From Litorimonas taeanensis (GTDB lineage: Bacteria; Pseudomonadota; Alphaproteobacteria; Caulobacterales; Maricaulaceae), in assembly GCF_003634015.1 (NCBI RefSeq), contig NZ_RBII01000002.1, positions 343,777-386,999 on the forward strand: 43,223 bases of DNA. The letters run 5' to 3'. Shown piece by piece: positions 5,805-14,556 of the stretch. Position 1 is the stretch's first letter. The number at the start of each line of letters is the position of its first letter. The notes beneath the pieces are model-generated. The model was not told the DNA's origin, made no database searches, and was given only the letters and a program-made list of their open reading frames with translations. The translations under genes were made by a program, and so were the position numbers.

Positions 5805-6761
5805 TCAAGCTTGTGCGAAATAGACGCCACGCATGAGAGCCCGCGCGACAACCCGTGCGGCAGCCGCGCCGAGTTCAGCTAAGGCTACAGGGGTTTCGCA
5901 GGGTTTATTTCCTGTCGATAAAGCAAAAATCGTGTCACCATCTAGCAGCGTATGGGATGGCTGCACCGCCATAGCTATTCCGTCTTGCGCCATAATTGAA
6001 ATTCGCCGTAATTGCTTTTGGGATAAACCCGCATCTGTGACGATGGCTCCGATTACTGTTGACTGTCCGGCCTCTTTTAAAAACGCTAGCTTCGTGTCTT
6101 TGGCCTCTGAGAGACTATATCCCTTTGGCGGCTGCTGCCCGCCAAATTCATTGTCGACTTCATATGGCCAAGCCCATGGACATTTTGACCCTGGCATATA
6201 TGGCGACCCAACAGGGTTAGCTGCTATGATAGCGCCAATTTTAACGTCCCCCACACTTTCAACTGCCGCGCCCAAGCCGCCCGCATATAAGCCAGCCGTG
6301 GCGCCAAAGCCGGCCCCTGCTTTACCTTCGCTCAGGCGCGTTTCTGCGCCTTCGCACGCCTGAATGGCCAAATCACGGAATGGCGGATTTAATCCCCACA
6401 ATTTTTGACCGCCATTGGCATTATCAAAAAGTATAGCCGAAGGTACAATTGGCGATACAGGCACAGGCTCGGGGCCTGGGGCATAACCAATTCGCTGTTC
6501 ACCGAGCCAAGCCGTCACGCCGTCTGCTGCAGCCAACCCATAAACTGACCCACCCGAAAGAACGACAGCATGTACCGAATCAATTAAACCGCCGTCTTGG
6601 AGCGCCATGATTTCACGTGTCCCGGGCCCACCGCCGCGGACATCCACTGCGCAAGTCGCGGCCTGTTCAGGTAAGATCACGGTCACACCTGTATTAACGG
6701 CTTCATCATGCGCTTGGCCAAGGCGAAATCCGCCAATATCAAAAATTGGGTGTTGTTCCAT
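5805..6761 (-). CDS. P1 family (S58) peptidase, DmpA/NylC-like
   Basis: 318 residues. Members of this Ntn-hydrolase-like family cleave themselves into two chains and act as aminopeptidases, D-esterases or amide hydrolases. Visible family features are GGGPGTRE (43-50), VLSGGSVYGLAAADG (67-81), the glycine-rich GAGFGATAG and VGDVKIGAIIAANPVG (170-185). The self-cleavage site aligns with AGQSTVIGAIVTDA, which makes Ser234 the likely nucleophile (NylC has Asn-Thr, DmpA Gly-Ser). The second chain contains MAQDGIAMAVQPSHT and DGDTIFALSTG. No signal peptide. The gene lies alone, divergent from marC. Confidence 0.9.
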   Translation of the reverse strand: MEQHPIFDIGGFRLGQAHDEAVNTGVTVILPEQAATCAVDVRGGGPGTREIMALQDGGLIDSVHAVVLSGGSVYGLAAADGVTAWLGEQRIGYAPGPEPVPVSPIVPSAILFDNANGGQKLWGLNPPFRDLAIQACEGAETRLSEGKAGAGFGATAGLYAGGLGAAVESVGDVKIGAIIAANPVGSPYMPGSKCPWAWPYEVDNEFGGQQPPKGYSLSEAKDTKLAFLKEAGQSTVIGAIVTDAGLSQKQLRRISIMAQDGIAMAVQPSHTLLDGDTIFALSTGNKPCETPVALAELGAAAARVVARALMRGVYFAQA

Positions 6762-6875
6762 ACGCCAACCCTATGCGGTTTGGTTACAATTTGCCAGCGT
6801 TCGAGAAAGTTTAAAGGCAATTTTGAAATGGATAATTTGATTGAAGGTCAGAGATGATAACGGTATGGCCCGTTC

Positions 6876-7505
6876 ATGTTTGATCTTGCCCTATTCTTGA
6901 GCGCCTTTGCGACTCTTTTTGTTATTGTTGACCCGCCCGGCTGCGCTCCAATTTTTGCGACCTTAACCCAAGGTACGTCAAAAACCCATCAACGGAAAAT
7001 GGCCTTTAAATCAGTCGCCGTGGCTTCGGTCATTTTGATTGGCTTTGCTTATGTCGGCGAGTGGTTGTTTTCTAAACTCGGTATCAGCCTTGACGCCCTG
7101 CGGATTGCGGGCGGCATTATGCTCTTTATCATCGGTTTGAACATGGTGTTTGAAAAACGCACTGAGAAACGGGAAGACCGCGCTGAGGACTTACTTGAAG
7201 AAATTGAAGATCCCGAAGATATCTCCGTGTTCCCAATGGGTATTCCCATGATTGCGGGCCCTGGTACTATGGCCTCCTTATTAATCCTGATGAGCCGCAG
7301 CAGTAATGGCTGGGAAGAGGCCTCAATTATTGCCGCCCTCGTCCTCGTCCTTGTTATAACATTGATTTCATTTCTCATCGCCGCGCCGCTTATGAAGCTA
7401 ATGGGCAAAACGCTCACCAATGTATTAACCCGTGTCTTGGGGGTCTTACTCGCAACCCTCGCGGCGCAATTTATTATTGATGGCATTAAGGGCGCTCTAT
7501 TTTAG
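6876..7505 (+). CDS. MarC family integral membrane protein
   Basis: 209 residues with six hydrophobic segments and the family hallmarks VDPPGCAPIFATLT (18-31), ALRIAGGIMLFIIGLNMVF and MGIPMIAGPGTMA (121-133). A charged cytoplasmic loop (KRTEKREDRAEDLLEEIEDPED) separates the two three-helix halves. MarC proteins are poorly characterised inner-membrane proteins; the early link of E. coli MarC to multidrug resistance was not upheld. The ATG at 6876 is used because the earlier ATG at 6865 is out of frame. A strong terminator follows. Confidence 0.93.
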   Translation: MFDLALFLSAFATLFVIVDPPGCAPIFATLTQGTSKTHQRKMAFKSVAVASVILIGFAYVGEWLFSKLGISLDALRIAGGIMLFIIGLNMVFEKRTEKREDRAEDLLEEIEDPEDISVFPMGIPMIAGPGTMASLLILMSRSSNGWEEASIIAALVLVLVITLISFLIAAPLMKLMGKTLTNVLTRVLGVLLATLAAQFIIDGIKGALF

Positions 7506-7532
7506 AAAACCGTCCAAAGTTATGTTGAATAT

Positions 7533-7567
7533 AAAAAAGGCCCCATTCACAAAATGGGGCCTTTTTT
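7533..7567. terminator. Bidirectional intrinsic terminator
   Basis: A perfect 14-base stem (7533-7546 with 7554-7567) of AAAAAAGGCCCCAT and its complement around a seven-base loop, with T runs on both strands. It lies between marC and the convergent M1 peptidase gene and can serve both. Confidence 0.95.
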
Positions 7568-7597
7568 ATGATGTAAGATATGATGACGTCGACATCA

Positions 7598-10330
7598 TCA
7601 CTTCCTCTTTTTAAGTGCCTCTGCAAGTTCAGACGCTTTAGTCTCTTTCAAGGCAGCACATAATTCAATCCGCTCAATTGTTTGTTTCAAGCTCCGCTCA
7701 TATCCGGGAATGGTTGCACTATTAGCTTCCATAAAGGCCTGAACCTCGTCCCGGCGGTCCAGAGAGCAAAAATTGCCACCTGTTGAAGGCATGCCGCCCT
7801 TACGCACATCTGCCACACGGTCATTCACAAATTGCGTAAAATTACCCTTTAGCCAATTCCATGTATAATCACCAAATTGATTTGAAGCCAGTAAACCGTT
7901 TACCACGCTAAGAGCTTGGCGACCTGTTAAGGGGCCGTCTTTATCCAAAGCCAACCCCAGAAGGGCGTCGACAACGTCTTGACTATTTGTCGAGGAAAGC
8001 GCGCCTAGAGCGCGGCTTTTTTCAAGAGGTGAGCCGGTTGTCGCTAATTCCAGCAATGGAGCATAGGCATTATCACCATACTCTATCATGGCCATAGATA
8101 AGGCGAGCCCCATCATATTCGGAGCGAGCGCCTTTTTATTCATGGAGCCGTTAAGTCCTAAATATTCTGCCCCTTTAAGCGCCATTTCCTGACGTAAGGT
8201 CGAATAATTTCCGATATACGCCAATTCTCCCGCGAGTGACGGGGCCAATAGGTTACCTTCAACGGTATTCTGACCTCTGATACGCTCAAAACGCGCTTTG
8301 TAATTTCCGCTAACGTAACGGGCCAAATCCTCTCTAGACTCTGGCAGTTCATTATACATGAAACCTATCAGGCGGGTGGAACCAGACGCCACATCATATT
8401 CTGGGTGTTGTGCAAATTTGGACATGCCATCAAGAAACACCGAAGCCTCAACTTCGCCTGCTCGGAAGGCCGCAACAAGGCTATCCATAACGGTTAAGGC
8501 TTCTCGTGTATTTAAACTATCGATATTGGCAATTAATTCAGACCAAGCTTGGCTATCCATTGTGAACCGATAATAACCCGAACCATTTTCATTGGGGGTC
8601 ATAAAGCTTGGGCAAGCCTCTACTTCGGTGCTTTGGGTGAGCGTCTTTTCTTTCATCAAGAAACAACTCTTTGATGTCTGCCCATCGGCATAACCAAATT
8701 TCGCACAGACAGGGATTTGCCAAATTTGCCCTTGTTGCACTTTGGAGCCCAGAGGGGCGTATCGTGATTGGGTCAGGTTTAGCTCCATTTTATTATCAGA
8801 ACAGGTCATTTGAGCATCAACCAATGGAAGCCCGGGCTGATCCACAAAGCTTTTCATAGCCCCTACCACGTCCTTATTACCTGATCCTTCGGCGATTGAA
8901 CGAAAGAAATCATCCCCTGTTGCAACACCATCAGCATATGTTTTCATATGAAGGCGAACCCCATCGCGGAACTTCTCTTCGCCGACATAGCTCTCGAACA
9001 TCGATAAAACTCCGCCGCCTTTTCGGTAAGTAATGCCGTCAAACTGGTCCATGACATTTTCGGAACGCTCCAAAGGCTCGCGGACTTTACGCGTCGTTGA
9101 AAGCGTATCGATATTCATCGCTCCTAATGCTGAATTGAGCGTGTTTCGATCAAAGTTGCCTTCAGGATTCCAAAGAGAAGTCCCTTTATTCCCTGCCCAT
9201 GTGGCAAAGGCTTCGTTCAACCAAATATCTTCCCACCATACAGGCGTGACCAAATTACCAAACCATTGATGGGCGAGCTCATGCGAATGCACACCAGCGT
9301 AAGATCGCTTTTGTGAAAGAGGCGGGTTATCCCCCAAGAGAAGTAGTGACTCACGATACACAATCGCCCCGGGGTTTTCCATCGCACCAAAAGCATAATC
9401 AGGCGCCGCAATAATATCGAGTTTCTCGTAAGGGTATGGCGTCCCAAAATACCCTTCTAACGCGCTTAGAATGCCATTCGTATTTTCCAAAGCATAAGTA
9501 AGGTTTTCGCCCTCCCCTTTGGCGGCCAAACCTCGAAGCTGCAGATCTGTCTGCCGAATATCATTTTTGGGCAACATTCCGAAATCAACCACGTCCCATG
9601 GACCCGCGCCAAAAGCGACCAAATAGGTTGGTAAGGGTCGAGTTTTGGCAAAATCATGCCGGATCCAACCATTGTCTAATTCTGTCCGTTTGATCTCAGG
9701 TGTATTCGCGTAAACGAAATCAGAATCTGGAGCTGTGATAGAGAGTGTAAAAGGCACCTTATATTTAGGTTCGTCAAAACTTGGAAAAGCCTCACGCGCG
9801 CCCAAAGGTTCAAACTGTGTGATTATATAGCCTTCGCCGCCGCGCTTTACTTGGTAAGCCGAATTTAGGGATTGGTTATAGGGGGTCGCATAATCCAAAA
9901 TAAGCGTTAGCTTGCCTTTAGGCAGAGTGTCTTCCGAAGTCAAATAAGCAACCCCTGAAGGCGCGGCTTCTGCAGAAAGCTCTGTGAATGTGAGCGGCAT
10001 TTCTGTGCCATCATCTAATTTTGCTACGGCGCGAGAGACTGTCATATGTTTCCCGTGCATCCAGATTTTTTTCGTAGCTTCCTTATTGTCAACGACAATT
10101 TTTACCGTGCCTGTAAACCCATCGGTATCTGGGTCCATGACCATATCAATTTCGTAATTTTGCGGAACGACCGTGTCGGGAAGCTGCGCGTGAGGAATAC
10201 CGTCACTCGAGAAAACTGACACCTGCTCAGCGGCGACGTTTTCTTCGCTCGCTACCTTTTCTTCACCACACCCTGCCATGATGAAACTAATCGAGGCCAA
10301 AGCCGCGAGTGAAAATTGCTTTGAATACAT
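7598..10330 (-). CDS. M1 family zinc aminopeptidase, lipoprotein
   Basis: 910 residues. The N-terminus is a lipoprotein signal (FIMAGC, lipidated Cys21). The catalytic domain has the exopeptidase motif GAMEN at about 314-318 and the zinc motif HELAHQWFGN from His350, with the third ligand Glu373 in WLNEAFATW. The long C-terminal part (about 530-910) is helical and ends in a Lys/Glu-rich tail, as in ERAP/APN-type enzymes. It probably trims N-terminal residues from peptides in the periplasm. It ends 30 bases from the shared terminator and is divergent from the CDF gene across 158 bases that must hold both promoters. Confidence 0.95.
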   Translation of the reverse strand: MYSKQFSLAALASISFIMAGCGEEKVASEENVAAEQVSVFSSDGIPHAQLPDTVVPQNYEIDMVMDPDTDGFTGTVKIVVDNKEATKKIWMHGKHMTVSRAVAKLDDGTEMPLTFTELSAEAAPSGVAYLTSEDTLPKGKLTLILDYATPYNQSLNSAYQVKRGGEGYIITQFEPLGAREAFPSFDEPKYKVPFTLSITAPDSDFVYANTPEIKRTELDNGWIRHDFAKTRPLPTYLVAFGAGPWDVVDFGMLPKNDIRQTDLQLRGLAAKGEGENLTYALENTNGILSALEGYFGTPYPYEKLDIIAAPDYAFGAMENPGAIVYRESLLLLGDNPPLSQKRSYAGVHSHELAHQWFGNLVTPVWWEDIWLNEAFATWAGNKGTSLWNPEGNFDRNTLNSALGAMNIDTLSTTRKVREPLERSENVMDQFDGITYRKGGGVLSMFESYVGEEKFRDGVRLHMKTYADGVATGDDFFRSIAEGSGNKDVVGAMKSFVDQPGLPLVDAQMTCSDNKMELNLTQSRYAPLGSKVQQGQIWQIPVCAKFGYADGQTSKSCFLMKEKTLTQSTEVEACPSFMTPNENGSGYYRFTMDSQAWSELIANIDSLNTREALTVMDSLVAAFRAGEVEASVFLDGMSKFAQHPEYDVASGSTRLIGFMYNELPESREDLARYVSGNYKARFERIRGQNTVEGNLLAPSLAGELAYIGNYSTLRQEMALKGAEYLGLNGSMNKKALAPNMMGLALSMAMIEYGDNAYAPLLELATTGSPLEKSRALGALSSTNSQDVVDALLGLALDKDGPLTGRQALSVVNGLLASNQFGDYTWNWLKGNFTQFVNDRVADVRKGGMPSTGGNFCSLDRRDEVQAFMEANSATIPGYERSLKQTIERIELCAALKETKASELAEALKKRK

Positions 10331-10488
10331 AGAAATAGTCCAGATTTATAAATTTTGTTTCTGTTAAACAATAAGGTTTAGCAATACCAGAGCGCAATTT
10401 GGGTCTTCTGAGGTGAAATTCTATGAATCTCGGGAGAATGCTGACAAAATTGTCGCCCCTGTAAAAGTTATGCTATAACAGCCCACTT

Positions 10489-11505
10489 ATGAGTGCTGCA
10501 CCCGATAGTTTTTCTTCTACAGAAGACACACGCTTTGATAAGCCTGACCGTCGTGGCTTGCCAGGACGGTTACCGCCTGAGAGCGCCTCGCGCATTACGC
10601 GCCGCATCACTGCCTTAGCAGTCATCGTTGGCCTCACCCTTACGGTCAGTAAAATTTTCCTATGGCAAGGCACGCATTCTATTGGGGTTTTATCCTCATT
10701 GGTTCATTCTGGATTGGATATGTTCGGCGCGGTCTCCAGCTTTATCGCCGTCCGCTACGCAGCCAAAAAACCTGATGGGCAATATCGATTTGGACGCGGA
10801 AAGGCTGAGAGTTTTTCTGCCGTCTTTCAGGTTTGCCTCATTATATTTGCTGCATTTCATCTCTTTGAAGAAGTTATCGAACGCATTGATGGGCACCAAC
10901 ATATCTCTAACTCTGCCTTAGCGATTCTGGCTATGGGCGTCTTTATTATCATCACAATTTGGCTGATAATCGCGCAAAGTTGGGCTATCCGTGCTACTGG
11001 CTCTATCGCTGTTCGCGGGGATCGGGCGCACTATCTCGCAGATTTATTTGCCAATATATTTGTTATTTTAGGCCTCGTCATTTCGAGCTTTACCCCCTTT
11101 ATCTGGGCCGATGCGGCGGTCGGGACAATCATGGCAATATGGCTTCTATTCACAGCGTATCGTGTTGGCCGTTTAGCGTGGGCCCAGCTTATGGATATGG
11201 AATTAGGCTCCGAAGAACGCGCGTTGATAATTCGCCTTGCCATGGCTGACCCACGAGTTCGCGCCGTAACGGAACTAAGAACTCGCGCATCAGGCCCACA
11301 TATACATATACAAATGCGGCTCGATATGGATGAAACGCTCTCATTATCCGAAGCCCACGACATTATCATCAATGCGGAGAGGCGTCTTATGGGCGACTTT
11401 CAAGCTGCGGACATTTTGATTCACCCGCACCCAGCCGGCTGTTCCCACAGCCATGGGAATCGTAGATTTTTCACGGATGAAGAGGCACAAGACGACATAG
11501 TCTGA
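10489..11505 (+). CDS. Cation diffusion facilitator family metal exporter
   Basis: 338 residues: a polar N-terminal extension (1-40), six membrane segments (about 42-230) and a cytoplasmic ACT-like/ferredoxin-like domain with His-rich ends (GPHIHIQMRLD, HPHPAGCSHSHG). The transport site is His73-x3-Asp77 (HSGLD) in helix 2 and His181-x3-Asp185 (HYLAD) in helix 5. An HD-HD set is the pattern of zinc-selective members, while E. coli FieF has DD-HD. It would expel zinc or related divalent ions by proton exchange. The gene stands alone with its own promoter. Confidence 0.93.
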   Translation: MSAAPDSFSSTEDTRFDKPDRRGLPGRLPPESASRITRRITALAVIVGLTLTVSKIFLWQGTHSIGVLSSLVHSGLDMFGAVSSFIAVRYAAKKPDGQYRFGRGKAESFSAVFQVCLIIFAAFHLFEEVIERIDGHQHISNSALAILAMGVFIIITIWLIIAQSWAIRATGSIAVRGDRAHYLADLFANIFVILGLVISSFTPFIWADAAVGTIMAIWLLFTAYRVGRLAWAQLMDMELGSEERALIIRLAMADPRVRAVTELRTRASGPHIHIQMRLDMDETLSLSEAHDIIINAERRLMGDFQAADILIHPHPAGCSHSHGNRRFFTDEEAQDDIV

Positions 11506-11598
11506 GCCAATCTTTAACGGCATTATAAAATACTAAATCTATCAGGATTTACAGTATCGTTAAGGCTTCGTTACTACTCTCTTGATTAACTAGTCGTT

Positions 11599-12288
11599 AT
11601 GCGTACGCTTTATCATTTCGCCCTGCACCCCGCGAGCCGTCAGGCCCGTATAACCTTGGCCGAAAAAAAGCTGAAAGTCACTGAAAGTCCGATTAACCCT
11701 TGGCAGTTAGATCAAGGGGATTGGAAAAAATTTGAAGACATCACGCCTGAGGGCGTTCCCCCTACATTGGTTGATGTTATACCTTCTGGTGAAATCATTA
11801 TAACAGGCGCGCGAGCGATTTGCGAATATGCAAATGATGGGTCGACCCGTCATCCCTTACTCGCAGAAGATATTGTTGAACGCGCAGAAGCCCGTAGATT
11901 AGCCGACTGGTTTGATCATAAATTTGCCCAAGAAGTTGATGCCCTTATTCTTCATGAGAAAGTTGAAAAGTCTATTGCAGGCGCTGGCGCGGCTGACCCT
12001 GCAATTCTTAGAGAGGGCCGAGAAACGCTTGCTCATCATTTAGGGTATTTTTGCTGGCTTCTTGAACGCAGAGATTGGCTCGCAGGGCGATATTTCAGTC
12101 TTGCTGATATTGCGGCAGCCGCTCATATATCTTGCCTCGATTTCCTCGGTGAAATTAATTGGCGCGACTGGCCCACATTGAAAGAATGGTACCAAAAAGT
12201 TAAGTCTCGCCCTTCAATGCGCCCCCTGCTTATGGACCGCATTCCAGGGTTCAGAGCGCCAAGGCATTACACCGATTTGGATTTTTAA
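11599..12288 (+). CDS. Glutathione S-transferase family protein
   Basis: 229 residues. The thioredoxin-like N-terminal domain opens MRTLYHFALHPASRQARITL, with a Ser in the usual glutathione-activating region, then VPPTLVD (cis-Pro loop) and ARAICEYAND (glutathione gamma-Glu contact region). The helical C-terminal domain covers about 90-220 with the family motif SLADIAAAAHISCLDFLGE. Substrate unknown; cytosolic detoxification or an isomerase role are both possible. No ribosome site stands out. Confidence 0.9.
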   Translation: MRTLYHFALHPASRQARITLAEKKLKVTESPINPWQLDQGDWKKFEDITPEGVPPTLVDVIPSGEIIITGARAICEYANDGSTRHPLLAEDIVERAEARRLADWFDHKFAQEVDALILHEKVEKSIAGAGAADPAILREGRETLAHHLGYFCWLLERRDWLAGRYFSLADIAAAAHISCLDFLGEINWRDWPTLKEWYQKVKSRPSMRPLLMDRIPGFRAPRHYTDLDF

Positions 12289-12351
12289 TATTTAACATCC
12301 CAGTCTTGAGTTAAGGCATCATTTCATTATGTTTCCGCCAAAGGAGAAATC

Positions 12352-13425
12352 ATGCCACGATTGACTTTCCAAAAAATTATATTTGCAAGCCTAACAGCCT
12401 CTCTCATTTTCTCTGGTGGCATTAACATGGGAACGGAACCGCATGCTCATGCACGGCAGACCTCTCAAATTAATTCACTCAATGACATGTTGGCTTGGCA
12501 TCAACAATATTTACAGGCCTATACGCAAATACTTTCCGTTTACAATACGGGCTCAATATCAATCCTTTATAGTATTGATTATGAAGACTTAGACGCCGTT
12601 AAACGCGCTTTTTCTCACTATAATGCGGAACGCGAGGCCATTCTAAGTCGCGGTACCGCTCTATTCGATCAATTAGCCCCGCCTCAACAATGGGATGTAG
12701 ACCGCACCCTCTTTAATCGCCAAGACAAGGCCTATTATGTGGCCGCCTTGCAAAAATATAACGACATTCCTGATCTCTTAGTCAATATTCGTGAAGGCTC
12801 TAATTTTTTACCGGCGATAGAACTTATCGAGCAAGGGAAGTATGAAGCCGCATCCCAAACCTTTATCGAGAAACAAATCGAAGCCAATCAGGCCCTAATT
12901 GTCGCAGAAAACAAACAAATTGACGCATATCTGGCTGCGATCCCCAAGGATCACCCCAACTATCAAATTCAACAGATTTTCAAAAAAGGCAATCATTTCG
13001 CCCTTAAAGAGCTAGAGTGGTCCAGGCGAGATATGATTGAATTTCAAAGTCTCGAGCAGCGTCATGAGTTTGCCAAAGAAATGAAACAAACGATTGAAGA
13101 GGTCCCCTCCCTCATACAGCTAAGCCGGAACAATACCTTGAAAACACTAGAAACTCTAAAAATAGCCAGCCAGTCTCAGAGCGCGCGCAAAAGTGATCAA
13201 GAGCTGATAAAACGCGTTACTAAAGCCCTTCAAACATTCGATGAATCTTTAGACGTCGAACAAAAAATTTATGCCAACCAACAGGCAACTGTGGTGGCAC
13301 ATCAGTCAAACTTAATAGACAACGAATACACTGCAGTCATCGATAAAATAGACCTCGAGTTTTTCGTATTAATTGATGAACGCACACGACTAGCCGATAA
13401 ACGGCTCACCTTAGTGCAACCTTAA
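12352..13425 (+). CDS. Unknown exported helical protein
   Basis: 357 residues, preceded by an excellent ribosome site (AAAGGAG, seven bases before ATG). An N-terminal signal segment (IIFASLTASLIFSGG) is followed by a region rich in Gln, Glu, Lys and Leu that should be almost wholly alpha-helical or coiled (about 35-355), with no Cys and no recognisable catalytic motif. Five bases separate it from queG, so it is probably co-transcribed. It might be a periplasmic structural or sensor-like protein; no family recognised. Confidence 0.8.
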   Translation: MPRLTFQKIIFASLTASLIFSGGINMGTEPHAHARQTSQINSLNDMLAWHQQYLQAYTQILSVYNTGSISILYSIDYEDLDAVKRAFSHYNAEREAILSRGTALFDQLAPPQQWDVDRTLFNRQDKAYYVAALQKYNDIPDLLVNIREGSNFLPAIELIEQGKYEAASQTFIEKQIEANQALIVAENKQIDAYLAAIPKDHPNYQIQQIFKKGNHFALKELEWSRRDMIEFQSLEQRHEFAKEMKQTIEEVPSLIQLSRNNTLKTLETLKIASQSQSARKSDQELIKRVTKALQTFDESLDVEQKIYANQQATVVAHQSNLIDNEYTAVIDKIDLEFFVLIDERTRLADKRLTLVQP

Positions 13426-13430
13426 CCTAA

Positions 13431-14489
13431 ATGGTCCATCGCCCCACATCCTCACAACATCCCCATTGGCATAAACGGGCCCTTAAACTGGGGTTTACTG
13501 AACCATATATTTTAGACCTCTCTCAATTCGGCCATATGGCTGGACATCGATTGAATGATTTCATCGAAAAAAAACGTCATGGCTCTATGACATGGATGGA
13601 AGAAACAGCGCAGCGGCGCGCACATCCACAGTCACTATGGCCCGAGGCAAAATCTGCCATCGTTTTTGGTATGAATTACGGCCCTGATATAGATCCACTC
13701 CTTACGCTTGATTTAGCAGATCGCGCCACTATTTCGGTGTATGCACGCGGCCGAGATTATCATGACGTCATGAAAGGCCGCCTAAAAGAAATTGCCGGAT
13801 TGATTGCACGAGACACACAGGCCGATGTGAAAATTTTCGTCGATACTGCCCCTTTAATGGAAAAACCTATCGCAGAAGCCTCTGGTTTAGGCTGGCAAGG
13901 CAAGCATACAAACTTAGTCAGCCGTAATTATGGCTCATGGCTATTTTTGGGCACGATTTTAAGCGCGGCAGAATTAACGCCGACCCCCACGGAAATAGAT
14001 CATTGTGGCTCGTGTCGCGCCTGTTTGGATATTTGTCCAACGGACGCCTTCCCAGCCCCTTATCAGCTCGATGCGAGACTTTGCATTTCTTATCTGACGA
14101 TTGAGCATGCTGGCGCCATCGACGAAGCTCTCAGAGAGAGAATGGGGAATCGCATTTATGGATGTGATGACTGCTTGGCGGCTTGCCCTTGGAATAAATT
14201 TGCTGTTCTAGGGCAAGAAACCAAATTAGCAGCGCGAGAAGATTTAATGGCGCCCCAACTGGCTGACCTCGCACAATTGGGCGAAACCGAGTTTCGAAGG
14301 AAATTTGCGGGCTCTCCCATCAAACGGATTGGTTGGCTGCGATTCTTACGCAATGTCCTATATGCCATTGGGAACAGCGGCGATGCCCGCCTAACTGTCT
14401 CTGCGACCCCCTATCTGGATCACACTGACCCCGTAGTAAGAGAGGCCGCGCAATGGGCCGCAAATAAATTGTCCTATAATGTGAATTAA
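13431..14489 (+). CDS. queG: Epoxyqueuosine reductase QueG
   Basis: 352 residues, matching QueG. It reduces epoxyqueuosine to queuosine at position 34 of GUN-anticodon tRNAs, using cobalamin and two [4Fe-4S] clusters. Visible features are the cobalamin-binding N-terminal domain with YARGRDYHDVMKGRL (about 104-118), FVDTAPLMEK and EASGLGWQGKH. The first cluster set is Cys192-x2-x2-Cys202 (CGSCRACLDICP), the second CDDCLAACPW from Cys245. A C-terminal HEAT-like tail follows (GNSGDARL). gluQ at 22.6 kb acts later on the same modified nucleoside. Confidence 0.96.
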   Translation: MVHRPTSSQHPHWHKRALKLGFTEPYILDLSQFGHMAGHRLNDFIEKKRHGSMTWMEETAQRRAHPQSLWPEAKSAIVFGMNYGPDIDPLLTLDLADRATISVYARGRDYHDVMKGRLKEIAGLIARDTQADVKIFVDTAPLMEKPIAEASGLGWQGKHTNLVSRNYGSWLFLGTILSAAELTPTPTEIDHCGSCRACLDICPTDAFPAPYQLDARLCISYLTIEHAGAIDEALRERMGNRIYGCDDCLAACPWNKFAVLGQETKLAAREDLMAPQLADLAQLGETEFRRKFAGSPIKRIGWLRFLRNVLYAIGNSGDARLTVSATPYLDHTDPVVREAAQWAANKLSYNVN

Positions 14490-14556
14490 ATCCTTCTTTA
14501 TATATTTAAAGTAATCCTATTTTATAAAACAGCGTTAAATTGAATGGGGTCAATCG

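Noticed and set aside
11560-11574. CtrA-like site (TTAA, seven bases, TTAC) upstream of the glutathione transferase gene
   Set aside because: One mismatch to a short consensus in AT-rich DNA and a gene not known to be cell-cycle controlled; likely chance.
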